From Akkermansia muciniphila (lineage in GTDB: Bacteria; Verrucomicrobiota; Verrucomicrobiia; Limisphaerales; SXTU01): 38,355 nucleotides of DNA. Within the stretch, counting starts at the first letter, position 1; each line of letters opens with the position of its first letter. Below, piece by piece: positions 1-10,135 of this stretch. The position numbers and the translations under genes were made by a program. A model generated the notes under the pieces. It was not told the origin of the DNA and ran no database searches. It worked only from the letters and a program-made list of their open reading frames with translations. The stretch lies in contig CAMCFN010000037.1 in the NCBI GenBank assembly GCA_945874145.1, forward strand, positions 1-38,355. The letters are read 5' to 3'.

Positions 1-108
1 CAGCGCACGCTGGCCGAGGCGGACTGGTTCACCGACGCGGCCCAAGACCCGTATTGGATTTTGGACACCGTCGAGATGAAGACCGCCTGGCACCCCATCG
101 GGCTGTAA
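1..108 (+). CDS. C-terminal fragment of an unidentified protein
   Basis: An open frame runs in from the left edge and ends at TAA 106-108, giving 35 residues that finish in WHPIGL. The start lies outside the window. The next start codon follows the stop with no spacer, so the two genes are probably cotranscribed. The tail vaguely resembles the end of some aldehyde dehydrogenase family proteins, but 35 residues are too few to assign a family, and that idea is a guess. Confidence 0.55.
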   Translation, partial: QRTLAEADWFTDAAQDPYWILDTVEMKTAWHPIGL

Positions 109-462
109 ATGCAGAAGCTGAAAATTATGTCTGATGACCCAGAATGGGGGTTCCTAAAGGCGCTTTGGGAAAGCATCAAGGAAGGCTTTCGAACTACAAA
201 AGCCAAAGGCAAACGCTCCGCTCCCTCGCAAAACCTAGCCAGCCGGGTGGGCAATTCCGTCATCATCGTCCTGTGCCTTGCCCTGCTTGTGGGTGGAACG
301 TTTGCGGGCTTTGCCTTGCTATGGGCCTCCCGCGCCGTCCGGGTTGGCCAAGGCCACAGTCACAGCTCGGTGACAACCTTCTTCCTCATCGGGGCGGGCC
401 TCGGCACCCTCGTCGGCCTCGGGTATGTCATTCGCTGCTGGCTCCGTGATGATGATCTGTGA
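109..462 (+). CDS. Small two-helix membrane protein of unknown function
   Basis: 117 residues. A charged, lysine-rich N-terminal half (about 1-45) is followed by two hydrophobic segments at about 48-73 and 88-110, then a short acidic tail (DDDL). This predicts a small inner-membrane protein with a cytoplasmic basic region. The ATG directly abuts the preceding stop codon. An in-frame ATG at 127 (MSDDPEW) is an equally plausible start, because neither has a clear Shine-Dalgarno sequence. No family is recognised. The downstream gene starts 25 bases after the stop, so cotranscription is possible. Confidence 0.6.
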   Translation: MQKLKIMSDDPEWGFLKALWESIKEGFRTTKAKGKRSAPSQNLASRVGNSVIIVLCLALLVGGTFAGFALLWASRAVRVGQGHSHSSVTTFFLIGAGLGTLVGLGYVIRCWLRDDDL

Positions 463-487
463 ACTCCGCGTCTGAAACCTGCATTAC

Positions 488-1813
488 ATGAAGCCAAACT
501 TCCTTCTCCCCCTGTTGTGCGCCGCCAGCCTCGACTCCGCGGCGCTCGCCGAGACCGTCAAGGATCGCGAGGGCGCGGTGCGCAAGGACAAGGCGGACCT
601 GCAAAACGACAGCCGCTGGATCTACAACGACTGGCAAAAGGGCTTCGCCGAGGCCAAGCGCACCGGCAAGCCGCTGCTCGTCGTGCTGCGCTGCGTGCCC
701 TGCATGTCCTGCATGGGCCTCGACGCGAGCGTGCTGACCTCCACCGACCTGACTCCCTTGCTCGATCAGTTCGTCTGCGTGCGCCTCATCAACGCCAACG
801 CCATCGAACTCGCGAAGTTCCAGTTCGACTACGACCTCTCCTTCTCCACGCTCTTCTTCAATGGCGATGGCACGCTTTACGGCCGCTACGGCTCCTGGTC
901 GCACCAGAAGGATCCACAGGAGAAAACCACGGTCGGCTACAAGCGCTCACTGGAAGCCGCGCTGGCCGTCCACACCACCTATCCCGTCAACAAGGCGGCG
1001 CTGGTCGGCAAACAGGGTGCGCCCACGCCGTTTGCCACGCCCGTCGAAATCCCGGCCCTCGCAGGCAAATACAAGCGCGACCTCGACTGGGAGGGCAAGG
1101 TCGTCGGCAGTTGCGTCCATTGTCATCAGGTGGGCGATGCCTACCGCGCCTACCATCGCGACGCCGGCAAGCCGCTGCCGAGTGAGCTCATCTACCCGAT
1201 GCCCATGCCCGAGACCGTCGGCCTCACCCTGGAACCGGACCAGGTTGCGAAGGTGAAGTCCGTCGCGCCCGGCAGCATCGCGGCGAACGCCGGCGTGCGG
1301 GTCGGAGATGAATTCAACACGCTCGGCGGCCAGTTACTTCTGTCCATCGCAGACTTCGCCTGGGCCCTGCACCGCGCGCCGGAGTCCGGCCCGTTGCCGG
1401 CGACTGTGAAGCGCGGCCAATCCCAGACAACGCTGACCTTCACGCTCCCCGCCGGCTGGCGTGCGAAGTCCGACATCTCCCGCCGCGTCGGCACCTGGCC
1501 GATGCGCGCCATGGCCTTCGGCGGCATGGTGCTGACCGACCTCACCGACGAGGAGCGCCTCACCCGGGGGCTCGCGAAGGACAAGCTCGGCCTATTCGTG
1601 AAGGGCCTCGGCGCCTACGGCAAACATGCCGCTGCGAGCAAAGCGGGTTTCCGCAAAGAAGACGTGCTCGTTGAGATCGACGGCAAGTCCGCGCGCCTGA
1701 CCGAAGGTGAATTGATGGGGCAAATCCTCCAGCAGACCAAGCCCGGTCAGAAGCTCAAGGCCACCGTCCTGCGTGGCACCGAGCGCGTCGAGCTGATGCT
1801 GCCGATGCAGTAA
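488..1813 (+). CDS. Exported thioredoxin-fold protein with CXXCH motif and two PDZ domains
   Basis: 441 residues with an N-terminal signal peptide (about 1-21, ending SAALAE). Residues about 45-160 look like a thioredoxin-like domain of the type used by periplasmic redox proteins. The cysteine cluster at C69, C72 and C75 (CVPCMSC) sits at the usual active-site end of the first strand. A CXXCH motif at C209-H213 (CVHCH) could bind heme c or simply be a second thiol pair. Two PDZ-like domains follow at about 240-320 and 365-438, each with the G-(L/I)-containing ligand loop (for example SIAANAGVRVGDEF). The order thioredoxin, CXXCH, PDZ, PDZ suggests a periplasmic redox or folding factor that docks on a peptide tail. 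The exact role is inferred, not recognised. It converges on the VOC-family gene at 1910. Confidence 0.75.
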   Translation: MKPNFLLPLLCAASLDSAALAETVKDREGAVRKDKADLQNDSRWIYNDWQKGFAEAKRTGKPLLVVLRCVPCMSCMGLDASVLTSTDLTPLLDQFVCVRLINANAIELAKFQFDYDLSFSTLFFNGDGTLYGRYGSWSHQKDPQEKTTVGYKRSLEAALAVHTTYPVNKAALVGKQGAPTPFATPVEIPALAGKYKRDLDWEGKVVGSCVHCHQVGDAYRAYHRDAGKPLPSELIYPMPMPETVGLTLEPDQVAKVKSVAPGSIAANAGVRVGDEFNTLGGQLLLSIADFAWALHRAPESGPLPATVKRGQSQTTLTFTLPAGWRAKSDISRRVGTWPMRAMAFGGMVLTDLTDEERLTRGLAKDKLGLFVKGLGAYGKHAAASKAGFRKEDVLVEIDGKSARLTEGELMGQILQQTKPGQKLKATVLRGTERVELMLPMQ

Positions 1814-1817
1814 GCGT

Positions 1818-1902
1818 CGGCGACTTGTAGTCGCCGTCCGCAGCTCACAGCAGCAAAACGCATCCGAACCATCCCGCACGACACGGCGTCGGCAAGTCGC
1901 CG
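1818..1902. repeat. Palindromic REP-like element or bidirectional terminator
   Basis: Between two convergent genes, CGGCGACT (1818-1825) and AGTCGCCG (1829-1836) form a perfect 8-bp hairpin with a 3-base loop. A further copy of the inverted half, CAAGTCGCCG, lies at 1893-1902 and can pair with CGGCGACTTG at 1818-1827. There is no T-run, so a classical intrinsic terminator is less likely than a REP-type palindrome or a stem used from both sides. The sequence CGTCCGCAGC next to it recurs in the inverted repeat at 21506-21563. Confidence 0.5.
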
Positions 1903-1909
1903 GCACGGC

Positions 1910-2377
1910 TCAATGCCATTTTTGCAGCTCGATGATGTTCCCCTCCGGGTCGGTCATGTAGATGAGCGTGAGCCGGCCCGCGCCTTGGATGTCAATCGTC
2001 ACGAGCTGCCCCACGTCCTTGCCACCCCAGCCGAGGATTTCCTTCCGCTTCGCCTCCACGTCCGGCACTTCAAAAGCCAGATGCGCGAAGCCAGGACGGT
2101 TCAGTGAGGTGGGCAGCAACGGCTCGTTCCGGTCGTAGGTGAAAATCTCGATGGTCGGTCCCCGCTCGCCGTGGCCGGGCAGGCGCAAGTGCCGCCCGCA
2201 GATGCGCGGCCCCTTCATCCCCGTCAGCGCGTCAATGTGCGGCCCGTGATGGTCACGCTCGGCGCTAACCGGCTCGCACGCGAACACCTGCGTGTAGAAA
2301 TCCGCCAGCCGCTTCCAGTCGTTGGCGATGAGGTTGGTGTGCGCGTAGCGGATGCCGGAGTTCGCAGGGGTTTGCAT
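1910..2377 (-). CDS. VOC superfamily (glyoxalase/bleomycin resistance/dioxygenase) protein
   Basis: 155 residues from ATG 2375-2377 (MQTPANSG). The frame stays open upstream, but that extension is basic and unconserved. It shows the typical VOC pattern: an N-terminal strand with a metal-ligand position (YAHTNLIANDWKRLADFY), a central EIFTY strand, a second-module histidine in GFAHLAFEVPDVE, and a C-terminal glutamate in DPEGNIIELQKW. Members bind a divalent metal through two paired beta-alpha-beta-beta-beta modules and act as lactoylglutathione lyases, dioxygenases, epimerases or resistance proteins. The substrate cannot be told from sequence. It is divergent from the ABC exporter gene, with about 170 bases between the starts. 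Confidence 0.8.
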   Translation of the reverse strand: MQTPANSGIRYAHTNLIANDWKRLADFYTQVFACEPVSAERDHHGPHIDALTGMKGPRICGRHLRLPGHGERGPTIEIFTYDRNEPLLPTSLNRPGFAHLAFEVPDVEAKRKEILGWGGKDVGQLVTIDIQGAGRLTLIYMTDPEGNIIELQKWH

Positions 2378-2550
2378 GTTCAATGTGCTGCCACTCTGCC
2401 GGGACCGCCGGGCGAACGTCAACGGCGCCCACCGCCGTAAAGGGAACACTCATGCCCCCTTCACGACCACTTGGATTCTGCGCTTGGCGGGCCAACACTT
2501 TGAGCTTCGTCCCTCTGCCCTTCCAGTCTTCAATCCCCGCCTGATTTGAC

Positions 2551-4443
<1,893 letters not shown>

Positions 4444-4470
4444 AAAGGAAGCCCTCCACACCTTCACTCC

Positions 4471-5244
4471 ATGAACCAGCCCGTCTCCTCCACCAGTCTT
4501 GCCGGACGTGCCGCGCTCGTGACCGGTGCCGGCGTCGGCATCGGCCGCGCCATCGCGGAGGCGTTGGCGGGCGCAGGTGCGTTTATCGGCCTGCATTGCC
4601 ATCGGAGTTTGGCTGGCGCGGAAAAGACACTCGCTGGCATCCGGCAGCGGAGCGGCAACGGCGTCGTGCTCCAGGCCGACCTCGCCGACGCCACCCAGGC
4701 AAGCGCGCTGGTGGAGCAATTCATCAAAGCCGCCGGGCGCTGCGACATCCTCGTCAACAACGCCGGTTCCCCCGTGCAGCGCGCGCGGCTGGAGGATTGC
4801 TCGTTGGAGCTCTGGCAGCAGACCATCGCGGTGAATCTCACCAGCGCCTTTCTCGTGACCCGCGCCGCAATTCCGCATCTCCGCGCCACGGGCAAGGGCG
4901 TCATCATCAACAATCTTTCCCTCTCCGTGCAGACCGGCGGCAGCGGCGGCGCAGGTGCATATGCGATTGCGAAAGGTGGCCTGCAAGTAATGACCCGCAC
5001 CCTCGCCCGTGAACTGGCCCCGAGCGTTCGCGCCAACGCCATCATGCCCGGCGTCATCGAGACACGGCATCATGAGGAGTTCAGCACGCCAGAGAAGATG
5101 GCGCAGTATCGGCGCGAGACGCCGCTGGGCCGCAACGGCACCGCCGAAGAGGTAGCCGACGTCGTGCTGTTTCTCGCCAGTGACGCCAGCCGCTTCATGA
5201 ACGGGGCCGTGCTGGACATCAACGGCGGACGCTTCCTGCGGTGA
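4471..5244 (+). CDS. Short-chain dehydrogenase/reductase (SDR), FabG-like
   Basis: 257 residues with a Rossmann fold. The cofactor motif TGAGVGIG is at 18-25, NNAG at 96-99, the catalytic pair Y164 and K168 (YAIAK), and candidate catalytic serines S150/S152 (NLSLS). The C-terminus ends in the conserved turn NGAVLDINGGRFLR. The lysine-poor region after the first strand does not settle NAD versus NADP. Family members reduce 3-oxoacyl-ACP or oxidise alcohols and sugars; the substrate is unknown. The serine-to-tyrosine spacing is about one residue shorter than in E. coli FabG. It begins 27 bases after the ABC exporter stop, so it may share a transcript, although the functions have no obvious link. 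Confidence 0.9.
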   Translation: MNQPVSSTSLAGRAALVTGAGVGIGRAIAEALAGAGAFIGLHCHRSLAGAEKTLAGIRQRSGNGVVLQADLADATQASALVEQFIKAAGRCDILVNNAGSPVQRARLEDCSLELWQQTIAVNLTSAFLVTRAAIPHLRATGKGVIINNLSLSVQTGGSGGAGAYAIAKGGLQVMTRTLARELAPSVRANAIMPGVIETRHHEEFSTPEKMAQYRRETPLGRNGTAEEVADVVLFLASDASRFMNGAVLDINGGRFLR

Positions 5245-5266
5245 GCCTGCCCCTCCGCGCGGCCCG

Positions 5267-5295
5267 TTGACAGCGCCGGACGCTCCCGACACTGT
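5267..5295 (+). promoter_or_regulatory. Possible sigma-70-type promoter before the Nudix gene
   Basis: A perfect TTGACA at 5267-5272 is followed after 17 bases by CACTGT at 5290-5295, only 9 bases before the ATG at 5305. The -10 match is poor (2 of 6), so only the -35 element is convincing. If real, the transcript would be nearly leaderless. Confidence 0.25.
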
Positions 5296-5304
5296 TCGCC
5301 CCCC

Positions 5305-5784
5305 ATGGCGCACATCCATGACAAGATCGATTTCACCGTAGCGATTTTCGTCGTCCACGAAGACCGCGTGCTCCTCATCCACCATCGCAAATTGAACAAG
5401 TGGCTCCCGCTCGGCGGGCATATCGAGCTGGACGAAGACCCGGAAATCGCCGCGCTCCGCGAGGCTAGGGAGGAAAGCGGCCTGGACGTGGAACTGGTGG
5501 GCGAGCGCCCGCCGACGACCGAGCCGGGCACCCGCGCCTTGATTGCCCCGCGCTTCCTCGACATCCACCGCATCTCCGCCACGCACGAGCACATCGGCAT
5601 GATTTACTGGGCCCGGCCCAAGCGCGGCGAGGTGACGCTGGCCACCGAGGAGCACCACGACATCCGCTGGTGCACGATGGCGGATTTGGAACGGCTCGAT
5701 CCGCCGATGACCAACGCGGTGAAGTGGTATTGCCACACTGCCTTGAAGGAAGTGGGGCATGGCCAGGCGCCCTACGCCGCCTGA
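5305..5784 (+). CDS. Nudix hydrolase
   Basis: 159 residues. The complete Nudix box G-x5-E-x7-R-E-x2-E-E-x-G-L occupies residues 38-60 (G38, E44, R52, E53, E56, E57, G59), so the metal-binding catalytic helix is intact. Nudix enzymes cleave nucleoside diphosphates linked to another moiety, often as house-cleaning or signalling enzymes; the substrate here is unknown. Conserved strands flank the box (FVVHEDRVLLIHHRK before, HIGMIYWARP after). The stop lies 31 bases before the preferred MFS start at 5816, or overlaps an alternative MFS start at 5759. Confidence 0.9.
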   Translation: MAHIHDKIDFTVAIFVVHEDRVLLIHHRKLNKWLPLGGHIELDEDPEIAALREAREESGLDVELVGERPPTTEPGTRALIAPRFLDIHRISATHEHIGMIYWARPKRGEVTLATEEHHDIRWCTMADLERLDPPMTNAVKWYCHTALKEVGHGQAPYAA

Positions 5785-5815
5785 CCTTCCCGCGCTCCGG
5801 TTTCGCGCCCGCATC

Positions 5816-6985
5816 ATGCTCTCCCGCCGCAAAGCCATTGGCCTGCTCCTCGAAGGGCTCAACACCCTGGGTTGCGCCTATTTCGGCAACTACGTCTTCT
5901 TCCTGCTCCAGCAGCAGGACGGCTTCGGCAACCGCGAGAACCTGCTCGTCGGCGCGCTGCACGGGCTGATTTACGTGCCGGCTGCGTGGATCGGCGGACA
6001 CTATGCCGAGCGGCATGGGCTGACCAAGGCGATGAAAGTCGGCTTTGCGGGCATGACCGTGGCGATGCTCGCAGGAGCCGGGATGAACTCCCTCGCCGGA
6101 ACCATGCTCACGCTCGTGGGCTGGACCATCGCGATGTGCTTCACCTGGCCGGCCCTGGAGGCGCACGCCACGCATGGCGAATCCGACGCCGGCATGAAAC
6201 GGATGGTGGGCTTCTACAACATCGTCTGGTCCGGGTGCGGCGGCTTGATGTTCTTCCTCGGCGGCACGCTGTTTGAAACGCTCGGCGCACGGAGCCTGTT
6301 CTGGCTGCCCGCCGCCATTTTCGCCGTGCAACTGGTGGTGACCCATTGGCTCGACACCCTGCCCCACGACCCGGTGCTGCCACCCGCTTCCGCCAGCGAG
6401 CATCACCCCGAAGCCGTCGCCTTGGAGCAACCGGTCCCGCCGCAGACCTTTCTCAAAATGGCCTGGCTGGCCAATCCCTTCGCCTACATTGCCATCAACT
6501 CGTTTCAGGCGATGATCCCCGGCCGCTCCGCTGAACTCGGATTGAGCGTGGCGCAAAGCGGATGGTTCTGGGCGATCTGGTTCCTAGCCCGTTTCCTGAC
6601 CTTCATCGGGCTCTGGCAATGGCACGGCTGGCACTACCGCTTCCGCTGGATGCTGGCCGCCTTCATTGCCCTGATTCTCGCCTACGTCGCCCTCCTGATG
6701 GGGCGCTCGGTGCTGGTGCTGGTGCTGGCGCAGGTCGTCTTCGGACTGGCCACGGGCCTGCTCTACTACGCCTCGCTCTTCTACTCAATGGACGTGGGCG
6801 AGACCAAGGGCGAGCACGGCGGCATCCACGAAGCCGCCATTGGCTTGGGCATCTGCCTTGGGCCGGCGGTGGGTGCCGGCGCGCTCTATCTGGCCCCCAG
6901 CCAGCCCCAAGCCGGAGCCTTTGCCGTGACGGCATTGCTGCTGACGGGGCTGGCTGGATTGGTGGGCCTGCGGCTGCGGCGCTAA
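5816..6985 (+). CDS. Major facilitator superfamily (MFS) transporter
   Basis: 389 residues from ATG 5816 (MLSRRKAIG). An upstream in-frame ATG at 5759 would add 19 basic residues and overlap the Nudix gene. About 11-12 hydrophobic helices are visible, split into two halves by a central hydrophilic loop (about 188-215, PHDPVLPPASASEHHPE). The cytoplasmic loop after helix 2 reads GGHYAERHGLTKAMK, a degenerate form of the MFS signature. Direction and substrate cannot be read from the sequence. The Nudix gene immediately upstream may be cotranscribed. The 146 bases to the next, convergent gene hold no clear feature. Confidence 0.82.
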   Translation: MLSRRKAIGLLLEGLNTLGCAYFGNYVFFLLQQQDGFGNRENLLVGALHGLIYVPAAWIGGHYAERHGLTKAMKVGFAGMTVAMLAGAGMNSLAGTMLTLVGWTIAMCFTWPALEAHATHGESDAGMKRMVGFYNIVWSGCGGLMFFLGGTLFETLGARSLFWLPAAIFAVQLVVTHWLDTLPHDPVLPPASASEHHPEAVALEQPVPPQTFLKMAWLANPFAYIAINSFQAMIPGRSAELGLSVAQSGWFWAIWFLARFLTFIGLWQWHGWHYRFRWMLAAFIALILAYVALLMGRSVLVLVLAQVVFGLATGLLYYASLFYSMDVGETKGEHGGIHEAAIGLGICLGPAVGAGALYLAPSQPQAGAFAVTALLLTGLAGLVGLRLRR

Positions 6986-7131
6986 CCACCGATACAGCCA
7001 CAGAGGTGCGGCGTTTAGGCCGCTTCACCGTCCGAACGTCCAACCAGCCAATCGTTTTACCTTTGCGTGCTCGGACGCGAAAGCGACCAAAAGAACGCAC
7101 TTGAGAACGCAAACCACAGTCCAAGCCGCGT

Positions 7132-10086
7132 TCACTGGAGCGTGCCCATGAACGCCAGCAGGTCGGCTGCCTCGGTCGCCGTCAGGGCTTGCAACATACC
7201 TTCCGGCATCAGGGACACCCGCTCGCTGCGAGTCTGCTTCACTTGTTTCGCGGGGATGCGGGCCGTCTCGCCGCCGGCCATCTTCAGGGTCAGTTCACCC
7301 GCCTGCTGCGCGGTCACAAAGCCACTCTTCGATTCGCCATTGGTCAACTCGACCGTGGTCAGCATCCATTGGGGCTCGATGACTTTCGACGGAAACAGGA
7401 GCTGCTCGATCAGGCCGGCGCGGTTCCACTTCTTGGCGACCGCGCTGAGGTCCGGGCCAAAATCAATGCCTTCGCCCTTCGCCCGATGGCAGGCAGCGCA
7501 GACCGCGGCGAATAACGCCTTGCCGCGCGTGGCATCGCCCGTGAGTTTGAGCAGCGTCTCGGGCTTGAAATCATTCCCCAACACTTTGCGCTGCTGCGAC
7601 TCGGGCAGGAAACGCTCGAACAGATCGCGGCGGATGGGATCCACCAACGCACTTCCCTGCGCGATGACCTGATCCCGCAGCGCTCCCTTGAGCGAGCCAT
7701 CCACCAAGGCGAGGACAAGTTCCAGCGCGCCGCTGCCCGTGCGGAGGAGCGGCTCAATTTGTTGCGCCTCACCGGCCACCAGTTTCTTCAGTGCTGACTG
7801 CTCCGCTTCCCGCTGGCTGAGGGCGATGGCGGCCACATCCTTACCCTTGTCGGTCATGCTGGCTATCCAGTCCCGCACGAGCAGCAGACCACGTTCATCC
7901 ACCAGCTTGCTACCGAGATACGGCATGTGGCCGCGCCCGCCCGTGGCCATGCGATGCAGCAGCACACTGCGGCCAGGATCGCCGGGCGCGATGACGCGTC
8001 CATCCGGCAGGCCAAGATCCCCCTGCACCGGCCGGGCGCGGATGAGGCGGGCCTTGTCCAGCGCCGTCTCGATGTTCAAGTGGACGGGCACCGCACCGCC
8101 GCCGTTGAACCGATGGCAGGTGCCGCAGTTGGCATGCAAGTAGGAGCGAGCCCGAATCTCTATGTTGCCGTGCGGCCCAAAGGGATCGGCGAACTTCGGT
8201 TCCTCGGGGGTGATGCCAAGCCGCGTGAACGCATCCAACTGACGGCCTCTTTCCTGCGCTGTGGTGCGGTCCAACTGCAGGGCGGCGAAGCCCGGCGCGA
8301 AGTTGTCCCATGGGTTATGGCAGCGCAGGCACTCGACACGGCTGAAGAAACGCCATTTCTGCTCCAGCACGCCACCGGGGGCGGCGGCATCCTTGACGCG
8401 GAACACGGTGTCGTCGCCCCGGGCGGGAACCAGTTCCGCATCGGTCTGTGCGTCGTTCCAACGATAGCTGTAGGCACCCCACAGGATGCCATCGTAGTGC
8501 AAGACCTGCGTCTCAACGCGCCGGCGTGAGCTGGACTGGCCGCGCTCCAATTCCAGCGTGTAAGTCTTGGCGAAGACCGTGTTGGAAGGAAACACCCAGC
8601 GCCCCTTGGCCAGCACGCCTTGTGATTGCTCCGCCAGGCTAATGCTGGAAGTGCCCGGCAGCGCGATGAAGCGTTCGGCGGTCGCGTGGTCCGCCCACCG
8701 CGCCGCATTGATCAGATACGGCATGACCCCGGGCGCGGGCGTGTGTTGCGGAACACTGGTGAACAAGCCCGTCTCGCTGAGCTTGCGCGGAAAGTTCATT
8801 GGTTTGCCGGCCTCTGGATTGCGGCCCAACTGCCACAGCCCGCCGCCCCCGTGATCGCAGATCAACAGTTCACCAGCGGGTGTGATGCCGAATCCCGCCG
8901 GCATCAGCGTGGAACGGCACAGCTCGCGCAGCTCGGTGACCTTGTCGCCCTGCGCGCGCAGGGCCCAGAAGGTGCCCATCTGCCAGTCGCCGTAAATGTA
9001 GGAGCCGGCCAGTTCGGGCAGGCGCTTGCCGTGGTAAAACTCGCCGCCCGTGATGCTCGCCGCCTCCTCGTGCGAATGAGCCACCAGCGGCGGCAGGATG
9101 GGATTGGGCCCGCGCAACCGGTCAGGGCGCACGTCCTGCTTGCCGCCCTCGGTGATGCTCCAGCCGTAGTTGCCGCCAGGCTTGATGCGATAAATCATCT
9201 CCCACAATTCCCACCCCACATCGCCGGCATAAAGCTCGCCGGACTTCGGGTCGAAGCTGATGCGCCACGGATTGCGCAGGCCGTGCGCCCACACCTCGCC
9301 CCGTGCCTTGGGGACGGAGAGGAACGGATTGTCCTTGGGAATGCTGTAGGCCTTGTCGGGCGCGGGATTGTCCACGTCGATGCGGAGGACGCTGGAAAGC
9401 ACATTGCTGAGGTCCTGCCCCGACACCAGTTCGTCCGGCGGGTCCGCCTGTCCACCGTCGCCCGTGGCAATGTAGAGCATCCCATCCGGTCCAAAACGGA
9501 GGTTCCCACCGTTGTGACCACCGGCGAGCCAGGTGAAAATCACCTTGCCGCTGGCGATGTCCACCTTCGGTGGATTCGACTCCGTGACCCGGAAGCGCAC
9601 AATGAGCGTGCCATCGGGCCGGTTCTTCTTGCCGTTCAACTCCAGCGTCAGCCAGGTGAAGATGTAGCGATTCGCGGCGAACTTGGGATGGAACGTAAAG
9701 GCGTAGCAGCGTTTCGCCTCCGGATGAAACTGCGTCAAATCCGCGAACACTTCCGTCTTCTCCACGTCGGGCGTGTTCACAAAGGACAGCATCTGGCCGG
9801 CGTGCTCAATCACCACCAGCCGGTCGCTGCCGGGCAGCGGCGCGACCTCCAGCGGCTCCTTGAACGTGAGGTTCGGATACGCCCGCTCCACCCGGAACGG
9901 CAGCGGCGGCTCCGGAGTGCCCTGAATGCGCGAAGTCGTCCACGGCACGCGGGTTTGCGCCGGGGCCAGCCACGGCGCCCAGACGAGCAAGGCCAGCAGC
10001 GTGAATCGGAGGAACCTGTGGGATTGCTCACCAGCGCGGGCAGGAAGGCAGGGGAATTTCAGCAGGCGGCATTTCTGACTGTGCAT
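7132..10086 (-). CDS. Exported PQQ-type sugar dehydrogenase-like propeller fused to three-CXXCH cytochrome region
   Basis: 984 residues from ATG 10084-10086. A hydrophobic stretch at about 25-44 ending APAQ is a signal peptide behind a long basic N-region. Residues about 60-425 are a six-bladed propeller of the glucose/sorbosone dehydrogenase family (GGHNGGNLRFGPDG at 189-202, ATGDGG, HGLRNPWRISFD, GGNYGW). The motif histidine H191 is where soluble glucose dehydrogenase has its catalytic base. Three heme c motifs follow: CLRCH 586-590, CGTCH 654-658 and CAACH 863-867. The last lies in the heme-binding domain typical of Planctomycetes/Verrucomicrobia cytochromes, followed by a short beta domain (EPQWMLTTVELTNGES). 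The likely role is periplasmic oxidation of a sugar or alcohol with electron transfer to its own hemes; the substrate is unknown. It is the last gene of the long minus-strand series. Confidence 0.85.
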   Translation of the reverse strand: MHSQKCRLLKFPCLPARAGEQSHRFLRFTLLALLVWAPWLAPAQTRVPWTTSRIQGTPEPPLPFRVERAYPNLTFKEPLEVAPLPGSDRLVVIEHAGQMLSFVNTPDVEKTEVFADLTQFHPEAKRCYAFTFHPKFAANRYIFTWLTLELNGKKNRPDGTLIVRFRVTESNPPKVDIASGKVIFTWLAGGHNGGNLRFGPDGMLYIATGDGGQADPPDELVSGQDLSNVLSSVLRIDVDNPAPDKAYSIPKDNPFLSVPKARGEVWAHGLRNPWRISFDPKSGELYAGDVGWELWEMIYRIKPGGNYGWSITEGGKQDVRPDRLRGPNPILPPLVAHSHEEAASITGGEFYHGKRLPELAGSYIYGDWQMGTFWALRAQGDKVTELRELCRSTLMPAGFGITPAGELLICDHGGGGLWQLGRNPEAGKPMNFPRKLSETGLFTSVPQHTPAPGVMPYLINAARWADHATAERFIALPGTSSISLAEQSQGVLAKGRWVFPSNTVFAKTYTLELERGQSSSRRRVETQVLHYDGILWGAYSYRWNDAQTDAELVPARGDDTVFRVKDAAAPGGVLEQKWRFFSRVECLRCHNPWDNFAPGFAALQLDRTTAQERGRQLDAFTRLGITPEEPKFADPFGPHGNIEIRARSYLHANCGTCHRFNGGGAVPVHLNIETALDKARLIRARPVQGDLGLPDGRVIAPGDPGRSVLLHRMATGGRGHMPYLGSKLVDERGLLLVRDWIASMTDKGKDVAAIALSQREAEQSALKKLVAGEAQQIEPLLRTGSGALELVLALVDGSLKGALRDQVIAQGSALVDPIRRDLFERFLPESQQRKVLGNDFKPETLLKLTGDATRGKALFAAVCAACHRAKGEGIDFGPDLSAVAKKWNRAGLIEQLLFPSKVIEPQWMLTTVELTNGESKSGFVTAQQAGELTLKMAGGETARIPAKQVKQTRSERVSLMPEGMLQALTATEAADLLAFMGTLQ

Positions 10087-10135
10087 AAGCAAGGTTAGAG
10101 AAATGGAATGGGCTGAGGCGACAGCAACCCGGCGG

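Noticed and set aside
8626..10098. Plus-strand open frame of 490 codons
   Set aside because: Antisense to the propeller-cytochrome protein; no family features.
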